A DNA stretch of 64,000 bases from Rotaria sordida (Eukaryota > Rotifera > Eurotatoria > Philodinida > Philodinidae): assembly GCA_905250125.1 (NCBI GenBank), contig CAJNOL010000950.1:27425-91424 (forward strand). Direction: 5' to 3'. Below are positions 27,801-38,712 of this stretch, piece by piece. The notes under the pieces are model-generated. The model did not search any database and was not told the DNA's origin. It saw nothing but the letters and a program-made list of their open reading frames with translations. Numbering within the stretch: position 1 is the first letter of the stretch; each line of letters begins with the position of its first letter. The position numbers and the translations under genes were made by a program.

Positions 27801-28307
27801 GCTAATACAACAATGCATGTATGTTGGCATCGAAATTTATCTGTATCAATAAATGATCATCGACAAGCAATTAAAAATCAATTAAGTGGTTATTTATTAC
27901 GTAAATTTAAAAATTCAAATGGTTGGCAAAAATTATGGGTTATTTTTACAAATTTTTGTTTATTCTTTTATAAAACTTATCAAGTAATTTTTTGTATCAA
28001 AAATTTTATTCTTTTATTTTTTATTATTCTTTAAATTAAGGATGATTTTCCATTAGCATCATTACCATTACTTGGTTATCGTAGTTCATTACCATCAGAA
28101 ACTGATGGTGTTAATAAAGATTTCGTATTTAAATTACAATTTAAAAATCATGTTTATTTTTTTCGAGCTGAAAGTCAATATGCTTTTGATCGGTAAATAA
28201 TTAATCTTTATTTTACTACTACGATTGTTGTTGTTTTTTTTTTATCAATTAGATGGATGGAAGTTGTTTCAAGTGCAACGACAACAACATCTAGTCAATT
28301 AATCTAG
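15832..28307 (+). CDS. FARP1/2: FARP1/2 orthologue: FERM, RhoGEF and two PH domains
   Basis: Twenty-four exons total 3561 nt and encode 1186 residues: 15832-15924, 16272-16376, 16443-16555, 16609-16706, 16759-16882, 16935-17178, 17244-17479, 17536-17933, 20581-20815, 21075-21174, 21237-21330, 23128-23186, 23267-23619, 23681-23777, 23849-24035, 24083-24198, 25897-25971, 26036-26104, 26165-26254, 26312-26394, 27531-27643, 27712-27983, 28041-28192, 28253-28307. Phases agree throughout. A FERM domain spans about 14-320; then a low-complexity linker; DH about 665-870 ([32 protein letters not shown]); PH1 about 910-1025 ([14 protein letters not shown]); PH2 about 1085-1180 ([20 protein letters not shown]). 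This order is diagnostic of FARP1/2, membrane-associated guanine-nucleotide exchange factors for Rho-family GTPases downstream of plexins and adhesion molecules. Human orthologues are about 1050 residues; the excess lies in the linker. Four introns exceed 1 kb and carry transposons. Confidence 0.93.
16176..16227. repeat. TGAT-type microsatellite in FARP intron 1
   Basis: An imperfect TTGA/TGAT tetranucleotide run lies between FARP exons 1 and 2. Confidence 0.8.
17934..20580. other. FARP intron 8 (2.6 kb)
   Basis: Apart from the interspersed repeat at 18021-18270, this is unstructured AT-rich sequence. The open frame at 18870-19076 shows no homology I recognise. Confidence 0.6.
18021..18270 (+). 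repeat. interspersed repeat R1, copy 1
   Basis: It begins GCAGCTGTTGTTGCTAATCA and includes ATAACAAGATGTTATCGATA, TCAACAACATCTG and CTATACTTCAACA. The same blocks occur in the same order at 24933-25171 and inverted at 32945-33165. No terminal repeats were found. Confidence 0.7.
21972..22699. mobile_element. piggyBac-like non-autonomous element with TTAA ends
   Basis: The element is bounded by TTAA at 21972-21975 and 22696-22699. The left end is TTAACCCTTTACCCCCC and the right end is its exact complement, GGGGGGTAAAGGGTTAA. A TTAA target site duplication followed by CCC is the piggyBac signature. The 720-bp interior encodes no transposase. It lies in the 1.8-kb FARP intron 11, which otherwise holds nothing recognised. 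Confidence 0.85.
21983..21996. repeat. C14 homopolymer
   Basis: Fourteen Cs extend the left terminus of the piggyBac-like element; the right terminus has only six to seven G. It is unusual in such AT-rich DNA and probably arose by slippage. Confidence 0.9.
24199..25896. other. FARP intron 16 (1.7 kb)
   Basis: This contains repeat R1 copy 2 (24933-25171). The remainder shows no gene or other repeat. Confidence 0.6.
24933..25171 (+). repeat. interspersed repeat R1, copy 2
   Basis: It starts GCAGCTGTTGCTAATTACCA and contains ATAATAAGATGTTATTGATA and CTATACTTCAACACTTC, collinear with 18021-18270 and clearly diverged from it. Confidence 0.7.
26395..27530. other. FARP intron 20 (1.1 kb)
   Basis: This holds the minisatellite at 27110-27300. 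Otherwise it is AT-rich sequence without a recognised feature. Confidence 0.6.
27110..27300. repeat. degenerate minisatellite, unit about 30-33 bp
   Basis: About six diverged units of the pattern GGGACCAAA, then T-rich TTTTCTTTTTGA, then CTGG follow one another (GGGACGAAAC, GGGACCAAAT, AAAGCCAATT, GGGACCGAAA, AGGATCAAAT). It lies inside FARP intron 20 and is locally more GC-rich than its surroundings. Frames through it are repeat artefacts. Confidence 0.7.
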
Positions 28308-28635
28308 CTGATAAAATTCTCATGTGTTTTCTTTTTTTTTGTTTTTTGTTCAACGATAAAAAGAGGGGAAATGGGTTATTTTTAGTTTGTTTTTTTTTTT
28401 TGCTTTGTATTGACACTATGTGGTGATTGTTCTAACATTATTCATTTCTTTTTTTTTTTTTTGTTTTGTATAAAATTTTATTGTTGTATTGTTTGAATAC
28501 TATTAGACAAAATGCAAAAAATTTTATTTCTTTTCTTATGCAATGATATTCATGAAAAACAAAACAATCTTTTCAAAAAAAAAAAAAAAAAAAAAAATAT
28601 CAAAATCGTTGTTGATAAAATTTTATATTTTATTT
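28308..28635. other. 328-bp convergent 3' region between FARP and FOXRED1
   Basis: Stop codons of the two genes face each other. The interval is T-rich on its left and has an A-run of over 20 near 28575. Overlapping 3' UTRs are likely. No clean AATAAA was assigned. Confidence 0.6.
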
Positions 28636-31600
28636 TTAAACAATCATCGGTTCAAATATAGGAGTATTATTAACAACACGTTGAAAACCAAAACGTGTTA
28701 AATCAATTGATGTATATTTAAAATCCGTTATAAATTCAGATAAAGCACGACCAATAGCAGGTGCATGTTGTAAACCATGTCCACTTGAACCATTAGCAAA
28801 AAAGAAATTTTTTTGTTGTGGATGTGGACCAATAATAAGACTGTAATAAAAGAAAAAAATCAAGATTAAATTTTATTTGAAATAATTCAATAAAGTTTTT
28901 ATTTACTTTTGATCAAAATAATTGTAATCATAAAAACCACACCAGGCATTTTTCAGCTAGAAATTTTTTAAAGAATTTCTATGAGATTTAATGTTCACAT
29001 ATAATAACGGCTAGTAGAATGTGATATTGAACTAAACTGTAACAGTTACCTAAGTGAGACTACAAGCATTTTTTTTCAGAGATACTTTCAAAGTAAAACG
29101 TTTGTCGATTTTTATTGAAGTATTTAGCAAAAAAAAATGAAAATTGAGATGCAAAGATCTAGAGTTTTAATTTCGAATCTCAATAGTGAAAATACAAAAA
29201 TTTTTCGTTCAAATTAATTTTTTACTACTCTCGAACAAAAACGAAAACAAAATTTCTAGGACCATCATATTCGAAATGAGCATTAAATTATGGTGTTCAC
29301 TCATTAGAAATACTTTCCAGCGAGTCAAAAGTGAACAAACATCTTATCTGAAAACTTTCCGATCATCTGTTATAGTAAATAGTTATTCATTTTTTGATTG
29401 TTGTTAACCTTTTACTCTTCTTGGTCATTGAAGTAGCCTGTTGTAGAACGATTAAAGATTTCACTTTTCGATCGGAAAATGTTTATTTAATGAGCACTAG
29501 TGAGTAATAGAAAAGTCTCGAATGATTTGGTTTTGCGAGTCTTTGTTCTTGAGATACTAAAACTGTTACTGGGTTTGTCAACAAAAAAAAGCTGTACTCT
29601 CTCATTCAGATTACGTGGAAAATCAATTTTCAACTTCAAACTATGTACGAACAAAGTTTTCAACGAGATTAATTCTTTGGACAAGTTATAACGTTTTCTA
29701 GTATCTCCTATTCTGAGATATGGACTATTCCAAATAAGAGCCCGTTCGGTTCAAAATTTTCTGACTCGAACCAGGCTTTGAAATTTTCTAATTAATCGGA
29801 ATCGGATAGTCGTACTGAAGATATGAGATAATTTTTTTTTCCGATTTTTTGTTTATGCAAAGTTTGAAGTCGAAAATCGATTTTTCATATGACCTGAAGG
29901 GAACCATAGCTTTCTGTTCAAAAAATCCAATAAAATTTTCAATATCTCAAGAACGAAGGTTCAGAAAATCAAACCATTCTAGATTTTTCTATTCCTTACT
30001 AGCATTCATCAAACGTCTTGATCGAAAAGCGATTTAACACCTGGAAAGGTTCTCTCGTAAGTAGAGGATGTCGATGTGAGTATGTGTATGAGTAGCTATG
30101 AGTCTGTCGTTCCTCATGAACTTATATCAGTAAAATATGGTGCTGTAATTTTTCATATCCCTTTTTTTGTATTAAATCGGTATATATAGTACTCGACCTT
30201 TGCTATACAACTATATAATCAAATTATTCGTCTATCAAATGTAAAATTGAATACATTTATTTTGAATATTTTACGATAATTTTTGTTAGTATTACTAAAA
30301 GTATGGAATTGTATAAAACATTAGACAACATATTGAATACTAGATTAATAGAGTTATATTTTCTATATTCGAAGACTATTGATTTATCGAAAATTTTATA
30401 TCTATACTAGAGTCCTACATCGGAATCAACAATGAGATCTTTATATTTACTGTACAAACTGATGTACGGTTGAAATTTATCTAATATTACTATTGTGACT
30501 TGTCTATATTTGTATAGGACATAAATTATTATTTCTATTCTTACTTTTAAAGTTTCAAAACTTGGTATTCGTTTAGCTAATGCTGGCCAAACTTGTTCTT
30601 CAAATATAGAATAATCAACTTCTAAATTATCTTCTGATATATCATTTTCCTAAAAATACAAAAATTAATCTAATATTTAAAAAGAATATTCTCTTTTTTT
30701 TTTTTTTTTTGAGTTTATTTACTTCATTTGGACTACATCCACAAATATATGTATTTCCTAAACCTTCTGGTCGAAAATAAACACCAGTTATATCAACAAA
30801 TAATGGAGCCAATGGACCAGGTCCATTCAATGATTCAAATACAAATATATAACGTTTTCTAAAGAAAAATTATAAAATAAATTTTTATAGAATTATTAAT
30901 CATTAATATAGTTCTATATATTTTAAATATTAATTATATTTAATGATTTGATAAAATAAATTTAAAAACCTTGAAATATATTTAACTCATATCTTCATTG
31001 ATATGTTATTTTTATAATATCGTATTGATAAAATACCTTGCACACATGACAAACAAATATGGTTTCATCAATGAGACACAAAAAAAGAAAAAAAGAAAAG
31101 AAAAGAAAAAAGACGAATAAATTAATCAACGTCAACGTCTTTTTTCTTATCATATAAGACTGAATAGCATAGTGAATAGTCATACAAAGAATGTAATGCT
31201 TGAATGATTCTACTTTCGTTTGTTACGTACAGTCTTTTTTTCTCTCATTATATATCAATCATAGTCCTTCAAATTGGTTGAGAGAAAGACAAAAAAAGTT
31301 GCACTTCAAAAGTTATTTGTTATTATAATCAATTTTTAAATCTGAATAAATTATAATTGATGGATGCAGATGGTTTTCCTATAGCAACAATTAGTGGTAG
31401 AAATATCGTAGATGATAATACTACACCAATTAAATCAACAAAACGTGGTAAACGTGCTCCACTTTGTCCAGTTAATTCAAATGGTAATAAGGAAAATGGA
31501 AATTTATCAATGTCATCATCATCATCACCATCACTAAAATATATTTCAACTTCAAAAAATAATCAATCACTAAGTTTAGAAACATCAATTCATTCTGAAC

Positions 31601-32561
31601 ATTCAAATTCAATAAAAACGGATCTTAGTAAGAAATCTGATCATTATGAAGTAACTAGTACTGTAGATGAAGAGGATACATATGAACAAGAACAAAAATC
31701 TATAGATCAAACATTAAATCCATCAATGTTTGATCGTGAAAATACAATGGTTTCATCATATACAACAGGTGGTGATAATGATGTTATTGAAATTCATCAA
31801 TTTAGTACGGCTGATGTTGATGCTTATCTTGATATTTATTTTGAAACACTTGATAATCGTTTACGACGTTATATTGGAGATGATGAACATTTACAACGAT
31901 TTCGTGTAGCAATGAAAAATCGAATAAGTAAAAAAAGCAATAAAGATATTTGAACAAACAAAAAAAAGATCAATACTTTTCTTTTTTTTTTCCTTCTCAT
32001 CATCATCATCATCAGATTCGAATCCAAATGCACGTGAATATCAAAATGTTCTTCTTGGTAAAATTAATGGTGAAGTTTTAGCTGCAGTAACAATGTTATT
32101 TCCAAAAGAATCACCAACTGTATCCGAAACATCAGATATTGAACCACAAAATAATTGTTTATCATCAATGCATCGTTGGATGACACGAAAAGCAAATTAT
32201 ATTCCAACAAATATTGATGAATGTTATATTGAAATGATTGGTGTTAAAAGTGCTTATAGAAATCATGGTATTGGTTCAGCTATGCTTGAATGTGTTGAAC
32301 AATATGCACGACAAGCTGGTGCAAGTTTATTAACAATACATATAAATGGACAACAATTACGAAATTATTTTGAACGTTTTGGTTTTATTAATGATACGAA
32401 AGATAATTCACAATTTTGGAAATGGATTGTTGAACGACAAAGTATTTATAAATTATCAAAAGTTCTTCCACCGGAAGAAGATGATGCCTATCGTCAAATG
32501 GGTAGTTATACTAGTGAGAGTCTGGTAGAAAGTAATCATGAATAATAGAATCATTATTTTA

Positions 32562-32600
<39 letters not shown>

Positions 32601-35600
32601 AATGTAAATAAAAAAAATAATAAGATTATTTTTGTTTTACCTTGGTTCAACAGGTAATGCAACTGGATATTGATCACTAACACCAATACCAGCCATTTTT
32701 GCTACTTCACCAGCCCAAGGACCAGCAGCATTGATAACAAATGTTGTATCCATTGGATATATTCTATTATCTTCAGCAGATAGAATCTAAATAACGTGTC
32801 AATATAATTGAGTGAAGCTATATATGGAATAAGTCATAATCCTTATCGATCAAGAGAAAGTAATTTCACAAATACAGTATTAATTGATATAAGTAAAATT
32901 CTTGTCATAAATTCATGACATTTTTCGAAATACACTCTAAAAGGACATAGCATGATAGGGATGAAAATTTACGTTTCGCTTCTATAGGCCGTGACAAATG
33001 CTAATTAGAGATCATTAAAGACCGTAGCAAGTGTTGTTGATATCCAATCAAAGACAGTATATTAATAACATCTCGTTTTAATATATGAACTACTGTCTTA
33101 ACAATAGCAGCTACATTGTGATTTACATTTTAATCATATGAGAATTGCGTTTGATTTAAGAAGTAATAGGCTTTTTCTTTTTTATCATTCAATTGAAAAT
33201 AAGAATCTCTGAATGTAAATTTTATTCATTTGAAATATTTTCTATAATAATTGAAGAGCAATTGCCAATGACATTACTCATATTTGTTGTTGTTACAGAT
33301 GTATAGTTTTACAAAAATTTTCAGTAAGAGAATGTTATGAAAATTATTACTCAAGTTTTCAATGTAAAATTTTTCCAAATAGTCTCAAAGAAAAGGTTTT
33401 TACCAACATAGTTATATGTAAGGAAGGAGCTTAGTCATGTATCTATAAAAAGAAGTCATCTGCATCAGTATACATTTGTTATGACGCAAGTATGTTTCTC
33501 TTTTTAACTGTGTTACAACACTCATTTACGATCATGATTCACAATATGCACATGATTCATCTTTATTTTGGACAACTACACTCATGATAACTACTTTCAA
33601 CAAAAACAAAAACCTCCCGTTTTAGTCATACAAACACACCACATAGTTAATCATAACATATGAAGAATGTTATATTCTATTCGTTGATAGTTATTGTTCC
33701 TGCAATACTGTTCAAAATTATAAAGTCAAAGTATTTTTATTTTTTATTTTCTATAATGCTAAATATTTAAATCAAATCCAAGTAGTACTTAGAATAGTCA
33801 ATGAAGTTCTCTATCGAATGCATTCTATACCAGAGTTTCATGGATAGACGATGAGAGGGAGGTTTCTGGAAGAATCTGTGAAAATCAGTTTTTGAGTGTA
33901 TCGACTTAAAGAGCACAAAATTCTCAATACAATGAGAGATTGCTGCATTTTCTATGACCTTCTGTTAAAAAGTTATCAGAATCACAAAAAAGAAAAAATG
34001 CGTTTTTTTGGTAATGCTATGGTAAATTTCGCTTTGTCATGCTTATGACTTTTCAAGGAAATGTGGCAACCCCTCATTTTATTCAGAATTTTATGTTTTT
34101 AAAGATGGCATTCTTAAAAGAATAATTTTCAGTCTTCTAGGATCCGAAAACTACCGTGTTCGATTTCCAGACACCTTTCTCTCATCGTCTATCTATAAAA
34201 TTTCGGTATGAAATGTACTTGATAGAAAACTTCATTGGCAATTCAAACCACTATTTGGATTTAATTTAAATGCTTAATATCATAGAAAAAAAAAGTCAAA
34301 TTTTTTATTTTTGATCAGTACTGTAGTGGTTCATCGACACTACTGTGCCCAAAGATGTGTGGAGCGGGTGTTTAAATAGGGGTATGGCGAAAGGTGCAGG
34401 TGTGTGGCAACTCTCGTGTGCTGGAGATGTTCATCACGTCAGTTGTCCGAAGAATTTAATCATTATTTTTTCAAACACCAAAATGCTACAGGCATCCACA
34501 GGAATGCTAGAAGCTTCATCAGACATGCTATTAGCACTCCGACGGATGTCTCTAGCATTCCTTAGGATGACTATCGCATTCTGGTGTTCCAAAAAAAAAA
34601 CGAAAAAATTTTTTGGACAGCTGAGTTCCATCAACTGAATATTTGAACCAGGTCTTGATCTGATCTCATTGAGCTGGAACTGTTATATACATATTTTGGG
34701 AGGATTGGTGTACGGATGGGGAAAACGTATATTTGGGTGTGGATAAAGAGAACCAATACACTTCACACCTACACCTACATCCAGCTACTCCCCACTAATA
34801 CTCACACGTATACAGTTTTGCGTGAAACTGTTGTATCACGATTGTAGCATTCATATTAGGATCAACTTACTAAAGCTTTATCCAATTGATTTTCTATAGT
34901 TCCATCAGCCCATACTCTTTTCACTTTATCGAATCCAACAAGTTCCGCTATAAATTATCAAGAAAAAAAAACATTAAATATGAATGATTCTCGATAATTT
35001 ATTCGTATAAACAAACCATTAAGATATAAAACACCAAGTGATAATGCTTTTTGTCGAAAAGCAGTTAAGAGAGCCCATGGATCTAACCAACCTTCATTTT
35101 GAATACCTAAAATGCAATCAATTTGAATTAATTAAAATATAATCTAATTTAATTTTACCAAAACAACCAATTTCAATACCATCTGTATTTAACCAAGGAA
35201 ATTGTTTTTTTAACATATTTGGTGTCAATAATTTTAATTTTGCTCCTAAAGATCTAAACTATGAATAGGATCCACATCAATTTGATAGAATGAAAAAACT
35301 TCGAAAGTCAAAAATATCGAAAATAATACTATGTTGTTTGAGAGTAGACACTATTCATGCGTAAGTACAAGAGATCTTCCTTTCTATTCAATCAATATTA
35401 TTTATAAATGCAAAAAAGTAATAAAAACTAAATATACAAGAGTTCTTACGTTTGTGTTTGATAATTTTCTTCAAAAAGTTTAACACTTTTTTCACTTCCA
35501 CATAATAAATAACCATTATGATGAAATGAAACAGGTACTGGATCATTATCTAAATTGAAAATAATAATTAAAAAAAAAAAATAAACAAAGACAAATGAAT

Positions 35601-38405
35601 TAGATAAATCTTATTTTACCAAGTATAGATAAATGATCACGAATATGTTTCAAAAATTCAGCACCATATATAGACATTTGTATATTTTCTTCCTAGAAAC
35701 AAAACAATTATTATTATGATTTATTAAATATAAAGTCAAATAATTACAAGTGCAAATTGTTGACGTAAACCACCAGCAGAAAGGACGGTACTTGAAGTTG
35801 TATACTAAATTATAAATATATAATAAAAGAAATATTTTTGTTATGTTTTATCTTACATTCCAATCACGTTCAAGAATAGTTACTTTGAGATCAGGTGCAC
35901 GTTGTTTAAGAAAAAAAGCTATTGCAGAACCTTTAATAGCACCCTAGATTTAAAGAATTATTTTTAAAAAAAAATATGAAGAAAAACAAGGTTATATACT
36001 TACACCAATAATAAGAATATCAGTTTCGATTGGAATATTCTTAACTCCTATAAATTATATATACATATAAATATATATATTAAACTGTCTCAAAATTGAC
36101 TTATCATAGAGGAATTTAACAGATGATCTGTAGCTAAAGTTCATTTATATACATTCAATCGAAGAAGTGCAATCCATAGTTTGGCGTAGGATTGGATTAA
36201 GAAACTTATTTTTACTAGAACTATATATTAAATGGAAAGACATTTTCTCATCCAAGTCAACGCCAAAAATATAAATACCATTTCTATATTCTTTTTATAT
36301 TAAAATCAATCTCCTGTACTTATATCTCAATGTATTGAATTAAATCTTCACGCAATTTTTTTTCATAGTCATTCCATCTGAATTTATTAGTAATAGAAAC
36401 TTATCATCTCATGGAAATACCACTTAAGAAAAGAGGTCTGACAAGGAAATCACTTCAAGTGTCAAATTGCTTTTTTGATTGAGACAATGTTTATCTGATG
36501 AGTATTAGTGAGTAATCGAAAAGGCATGAATTTTTGGATTTTTTGAGCTTTTGTTCGTGAGATAGAAAAATTTTACTGGACTTTCCAACGAAAAGCTGTG
36601 ATTTCCCTAAGATCACATGAAAAATCAACTTTCGAGTTTTGATTTCAAATTTTATCAGATTAGTTGATTGTGCAATTTTTAGCTTTTCTAGTGTTTCCTT
36701 TCTCGAGATGTAAATATATGAACAAAATTTGCTTTTACAAATAAGAGAATTTCGAATATTGAATATCGCAGGATAGGAGATACTCGAAAAGCTAAAAGTT
36801 GTACAATCAACTAATCTCATTAAGAACTTTGTTCATGCAAAGTTCGAAGTTGAAATTCGATTTTCCATCTGACCTGAGAGGCATCACAACTTTTTGTCGA
36901 AAAATCTAGTAAAATTTTGATATCTCAAGAACGAATGATCGAAAAGCCAAAGCACTCTACACTTTGCCGTTATTCACTAATATTCATCAAATGAACATTG
37001 TCTCAGTCTAAAAGCGATTTGGCACTTGGAGGATTCCCTCATAAACTGTCGAATTTTGATCTAAAACTTTGTGCATATAGAGAACTCAACTAGACTAGCT
37101 TCCATAAAAAACTTAGAAGTTTTGAACAAATTCTCTTCGAGATGTAAAGCTTTTCAGAGTCGGAATGTGGATGGGTCTTAATATGGAAAGCAGGTATCGC
37201 GAGAGCAACTGTCATGGAATCAAGTTTTCCAAAAGCCTATGGTCCTTTAGAAAATAGACATATTAAAAATTCGATACTCAATAGGAACCAAAATTCTTTT
37301 AGATTTTTACTAGAACACTATGTTGTATCTATAGAAAAAAACGTATCATTGAAATTGGAAGGAGACATCTGAAGACGTTTCTTCGTAAGTCAATGCATTG
37401 ATCGGCGGCAGTAGCTAAAGCTTTTGATGACTCTTTTTAAAATTTTTTTGACTTTGAAAGATTTTGAAATGAAAAATATAGAAAACTGACTAAAAAGAAA
37501 TTAGACAAACTATGTAAAAAGTTATAATTCTAATCGATTTCAAATTAATTAAAAAGCGATTCAATTGACATTACTTTAATCAGATTATTTGGCTTTCACT
37601 CGATGGTAATCATGACAGCTATGAAACGCGTTACAATCTTGAGATACGATATCGATTGATACTCGCTTATGTAGGAAAAAACGGCAATAAAACAGATAAA
37701 AAATCTAATTTATTTTTTCACATGTAAAAAAAAACTTCTTCGAAAATTGATCTATAATATCAAAAACTTTCAAGAATCGAGTATCTATTTTTATGCCATG
37801 TCTAGATCATCTGAGCTATGGTGGCACAGCCGATCGGCTTATTCTTCTACTCAAGTGAATTGTTTGTTTTAATGTTATTGAAGATAAAAGCATTTTAAAA
37901 ATGGAAAAAGATTAGTAAAGTAATATTAAAGATTGTTCGAGATAAGCCTGCCTTCAACTTCATACCCTAGATAAGATTGTAAGTTGAGTAACACGACAAT
38001 TGAGTTTTGCTTCTTGCATCATACATCGTTTTATTCAATAATTTTACAATAGTATAATCATATTTTGATACTCAAAAAACTCATTTGTTTGCTATTCTGA
38101 ACATTTTATATAAGATATAAAACAAAAAAAAATTTTCATTTATCTCAAAGATACTTACGTTTTTCTGTTAGTCGATGTCGAATGAAATCCATTTCATTTT
38201 GAATTGGTACATCATCAATTCGTTTTATTTGATGTACTGTTTGTGGATTAATTAATGTAAAAGCACGTTTTTTTGTCGATATTTCTGATGGTTTTTTTAT
38301 TGTTAAATCTTTATTCGGATCAATCGGTGTTATCGAAGAATTATTTGATGCAAAACGTCGTACAAATAATTGACAAATAAAACGTCTAGTTAGTTTTAAC
38401 GTCAT
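28636..38405 (-). CDS. FOXRED1: FOXRED1, mitochondrial FAD-dependent oxidoreductase (complex I assembly)
   Basis: Fourteen exons total 1512 nt and encode 503 residues (human 486): 38159-38405, 36004-36047, 35857-35943, 35748-35804, 35620-35692, 35450-35549, 35159-35253, 35017-35106, 34871-34947, 32641-32786, 30723-30858, 30545-30649, 28907-28956, 28636-28840. All phases agree. The N-terminus is basic and Ser/Arg-rich, as expected for a mitochondrial targeting peptide. The dinucleotide-binding strand DILIIGGAIKG lies at about 92-102. Family blocks follow: STVLSAGGLRQQFAL, FVINAAGPWAGEVA, FRPEGLGNTYICG, WCGFYDYNYFDQ, and the C-terminal GSSGHGLQHAPAIGRA. Human FOXRED1 is needed for assembly of respiratory complex I. 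The second glycine of GxGxxG is alanine here. An acceptor-like TTCAG directly precedes the ATG. STIM ends 307 bp upstream on the same strand. Confidence 0.92.
29407..30045. mobile_element. foldback element in FOXRED1 intron 12, related to 36435-37045
   Basis: The left part (GAGCACTAGTGAGTAATAG, AGCTGTACTCTC, AAAATCAATTTTCAACTTC) recurs inverted on the right (TTCCTTACTAGCATTCATC, GAAAATCGATTTTTCATATG). The left edge TTAACCTTTTACTCTTCTTG also resembles the TTAA terminus of the piggyBac-like element at 21972, but no matching right TTAA terminus was found. Open frames at 29500-29691 and 29849-30037 fall in the arms. Confidence 0.6.
31360..32545 (+). CDS. GNAT-family N-acetyltransferase nested in a FOXRED1 intron
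   Basis: Two exons, 31360-31927 and 32016-32545, give 365 residues with matched phase. The first ~140 residues are low-complexity Ser/Asn/Asp/Glu-rich. A GNAT-like fold follows: VIEIHQFSTADVDAYLDIYF, then a strand pair around VLLGKINGEVLAAVTMLFP, and after an insert the core IEMIGVKSAYRNHGIGSAM at about 262-279. The RNHGIG stretch (271-276) is the R/Q-x-x-G-x-G/A acetyl-CoA pyrophosphate-binding motif. NYFERFGF matches the common C-terminal strand region of the family. The substrate cannot be told. The whole gene lies on the opposite strand within FOXRED1 intron 10 (30859-32640); its stop is 95 bp from the neighbouring FOXRED1 exon. Foreign origin is possible but not shown. Confidence 0.8.
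32567..32602. repeat. (AAAT)n microsatellite
   Basis: About nine AAAT/ATAA units lie just after the acetyltransferase stop, probably in its 3' UTR. They also supply AATAAA polyadenylation hexamers. Confidence 0.9.
32945..33165 (-). repeat. interspersed repeat R1, copy 3 (inverted)
   Basis: The reverse complement contains GTAGCTGCTATTGTTAAGAC, GAGATGTTATTAATATACTG and GGATATCAACAACACTTGC, matching the blocks of copies 1 and 2 in order. It lies in FOXRED1 intron 9. Confidence 0.6.
33703..34323. mobile_element. Tc1/mariner-like MITE with long terminal inverted repeats
   Basis: The right end reads ...TTTTTGATCAGTACTG followed by TA at 34324. Its complement CAGTACTGATCAAAAATAAA matches the left end CAATACTGTTCAAAATTATA. 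The arms continue for over 200 bp (CTATAATGCTAAATATTTAA on the left; CAATGAAGTTCTCTATCGAA inside). The termini and one TA flank suggest the Tc1/mariner superfamily. No transposase is present. Related sequence lies at 11930-12260. Confidence 0.65.
34441..34624. repeat. short hairpin (about 180 bp) in FOXRED1 intron 9
   Basis: Left AGTTGTCCGAAGAATTTAAT and CAAACACCAAAATGC pair imperfectly with the right GCATTCTGGTGTTCC and AAATTTTTTGGACAGCT. The loop itself holds repeated GGAATGCTAGAAGC-like phrases. Opposite-strand open frames here are a by-product of the symmetry. Confidence 0.55.
36435..37045. mobile_element. foldback element in FOXRED1 intron 1
   Basis: The left arm (CAAGTGTCAAATTGC, GAGACAATGTTTATCTGATG, AGTATTAGTGAGTAAT) is mirrored by the right arm (ATTCACTAATATTCATC, GAACATTGTCTCAG, GCGATTTGGCACTTGG). 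Inner arms share CGAAAAGCTGTGAT and its complement. It is the same family as 29407-30045. Superfamily unclear; no transposase. Confidence 0.65.
37440..37800. repeat. interspersed repeat R2, copy 1
   Basis: AAAAAGCGATTCAATTGACA, GGTAATCATGACAGCTATGA, GAGATACGATATCGATTGA and AATCGAGTATCTATTTTTAT occur in the same order at 56395-56830, with shorter spacing here. Confidence 0.65.
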
Positions 38406-38712
38406 CTGAATCTATTTGACACAAAAAAAAAAATAAATAAATTCAAATAAATATCGAAAGATGATTTATCATTCTACCATAGATGTTTTTCTCTATTCAT
38501 TCCTTATTATCATATAAACAACAAAACATATTACCAGTTAAATAAAAAAAAAAAAGAAGAAATTATACAAGCAATAGTGAGAAACGAGAATAAGATGTGC
38601 TAAGAACAGTTGGAATAATACAGAAAGAAAAAAAAAAAAAAACGAAGGATGAATTGAGATTGATAAATCAGCACCGGCTACGTAAAAAAAAAAACATTCT
38701 TTTCTTTTTTCT
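38406..38712 (-). promoter_or_regulatory. STIM-FOXRED1 intercistronic region with acceptor at the FOXRED1 start
   Basis: On the minus strand the 307 bp from the STIM stop to the FOXRED1 ATG end in a T-rich tract followed by GATTCAG immediately before ATG (AG at 38407-38406). This suits either a 5' UTR intron or spliced-leader trans-splicing of a downstream cistron. No separate promoter motif was recognised. Confidence 0.45.

Noticed and set aside
31928..32015. Acetyltransferase region as two separate genes
   Set aside because: A GT-AG intron joins the two open frames in phase, and both halves are needed for the GNAT core.
34345..34638. 97-codon open frame and an opposite frame
   Set aside because: Both arise from a short hairpin with internal repeats in a FOXRED1 intron; no domain was seen.
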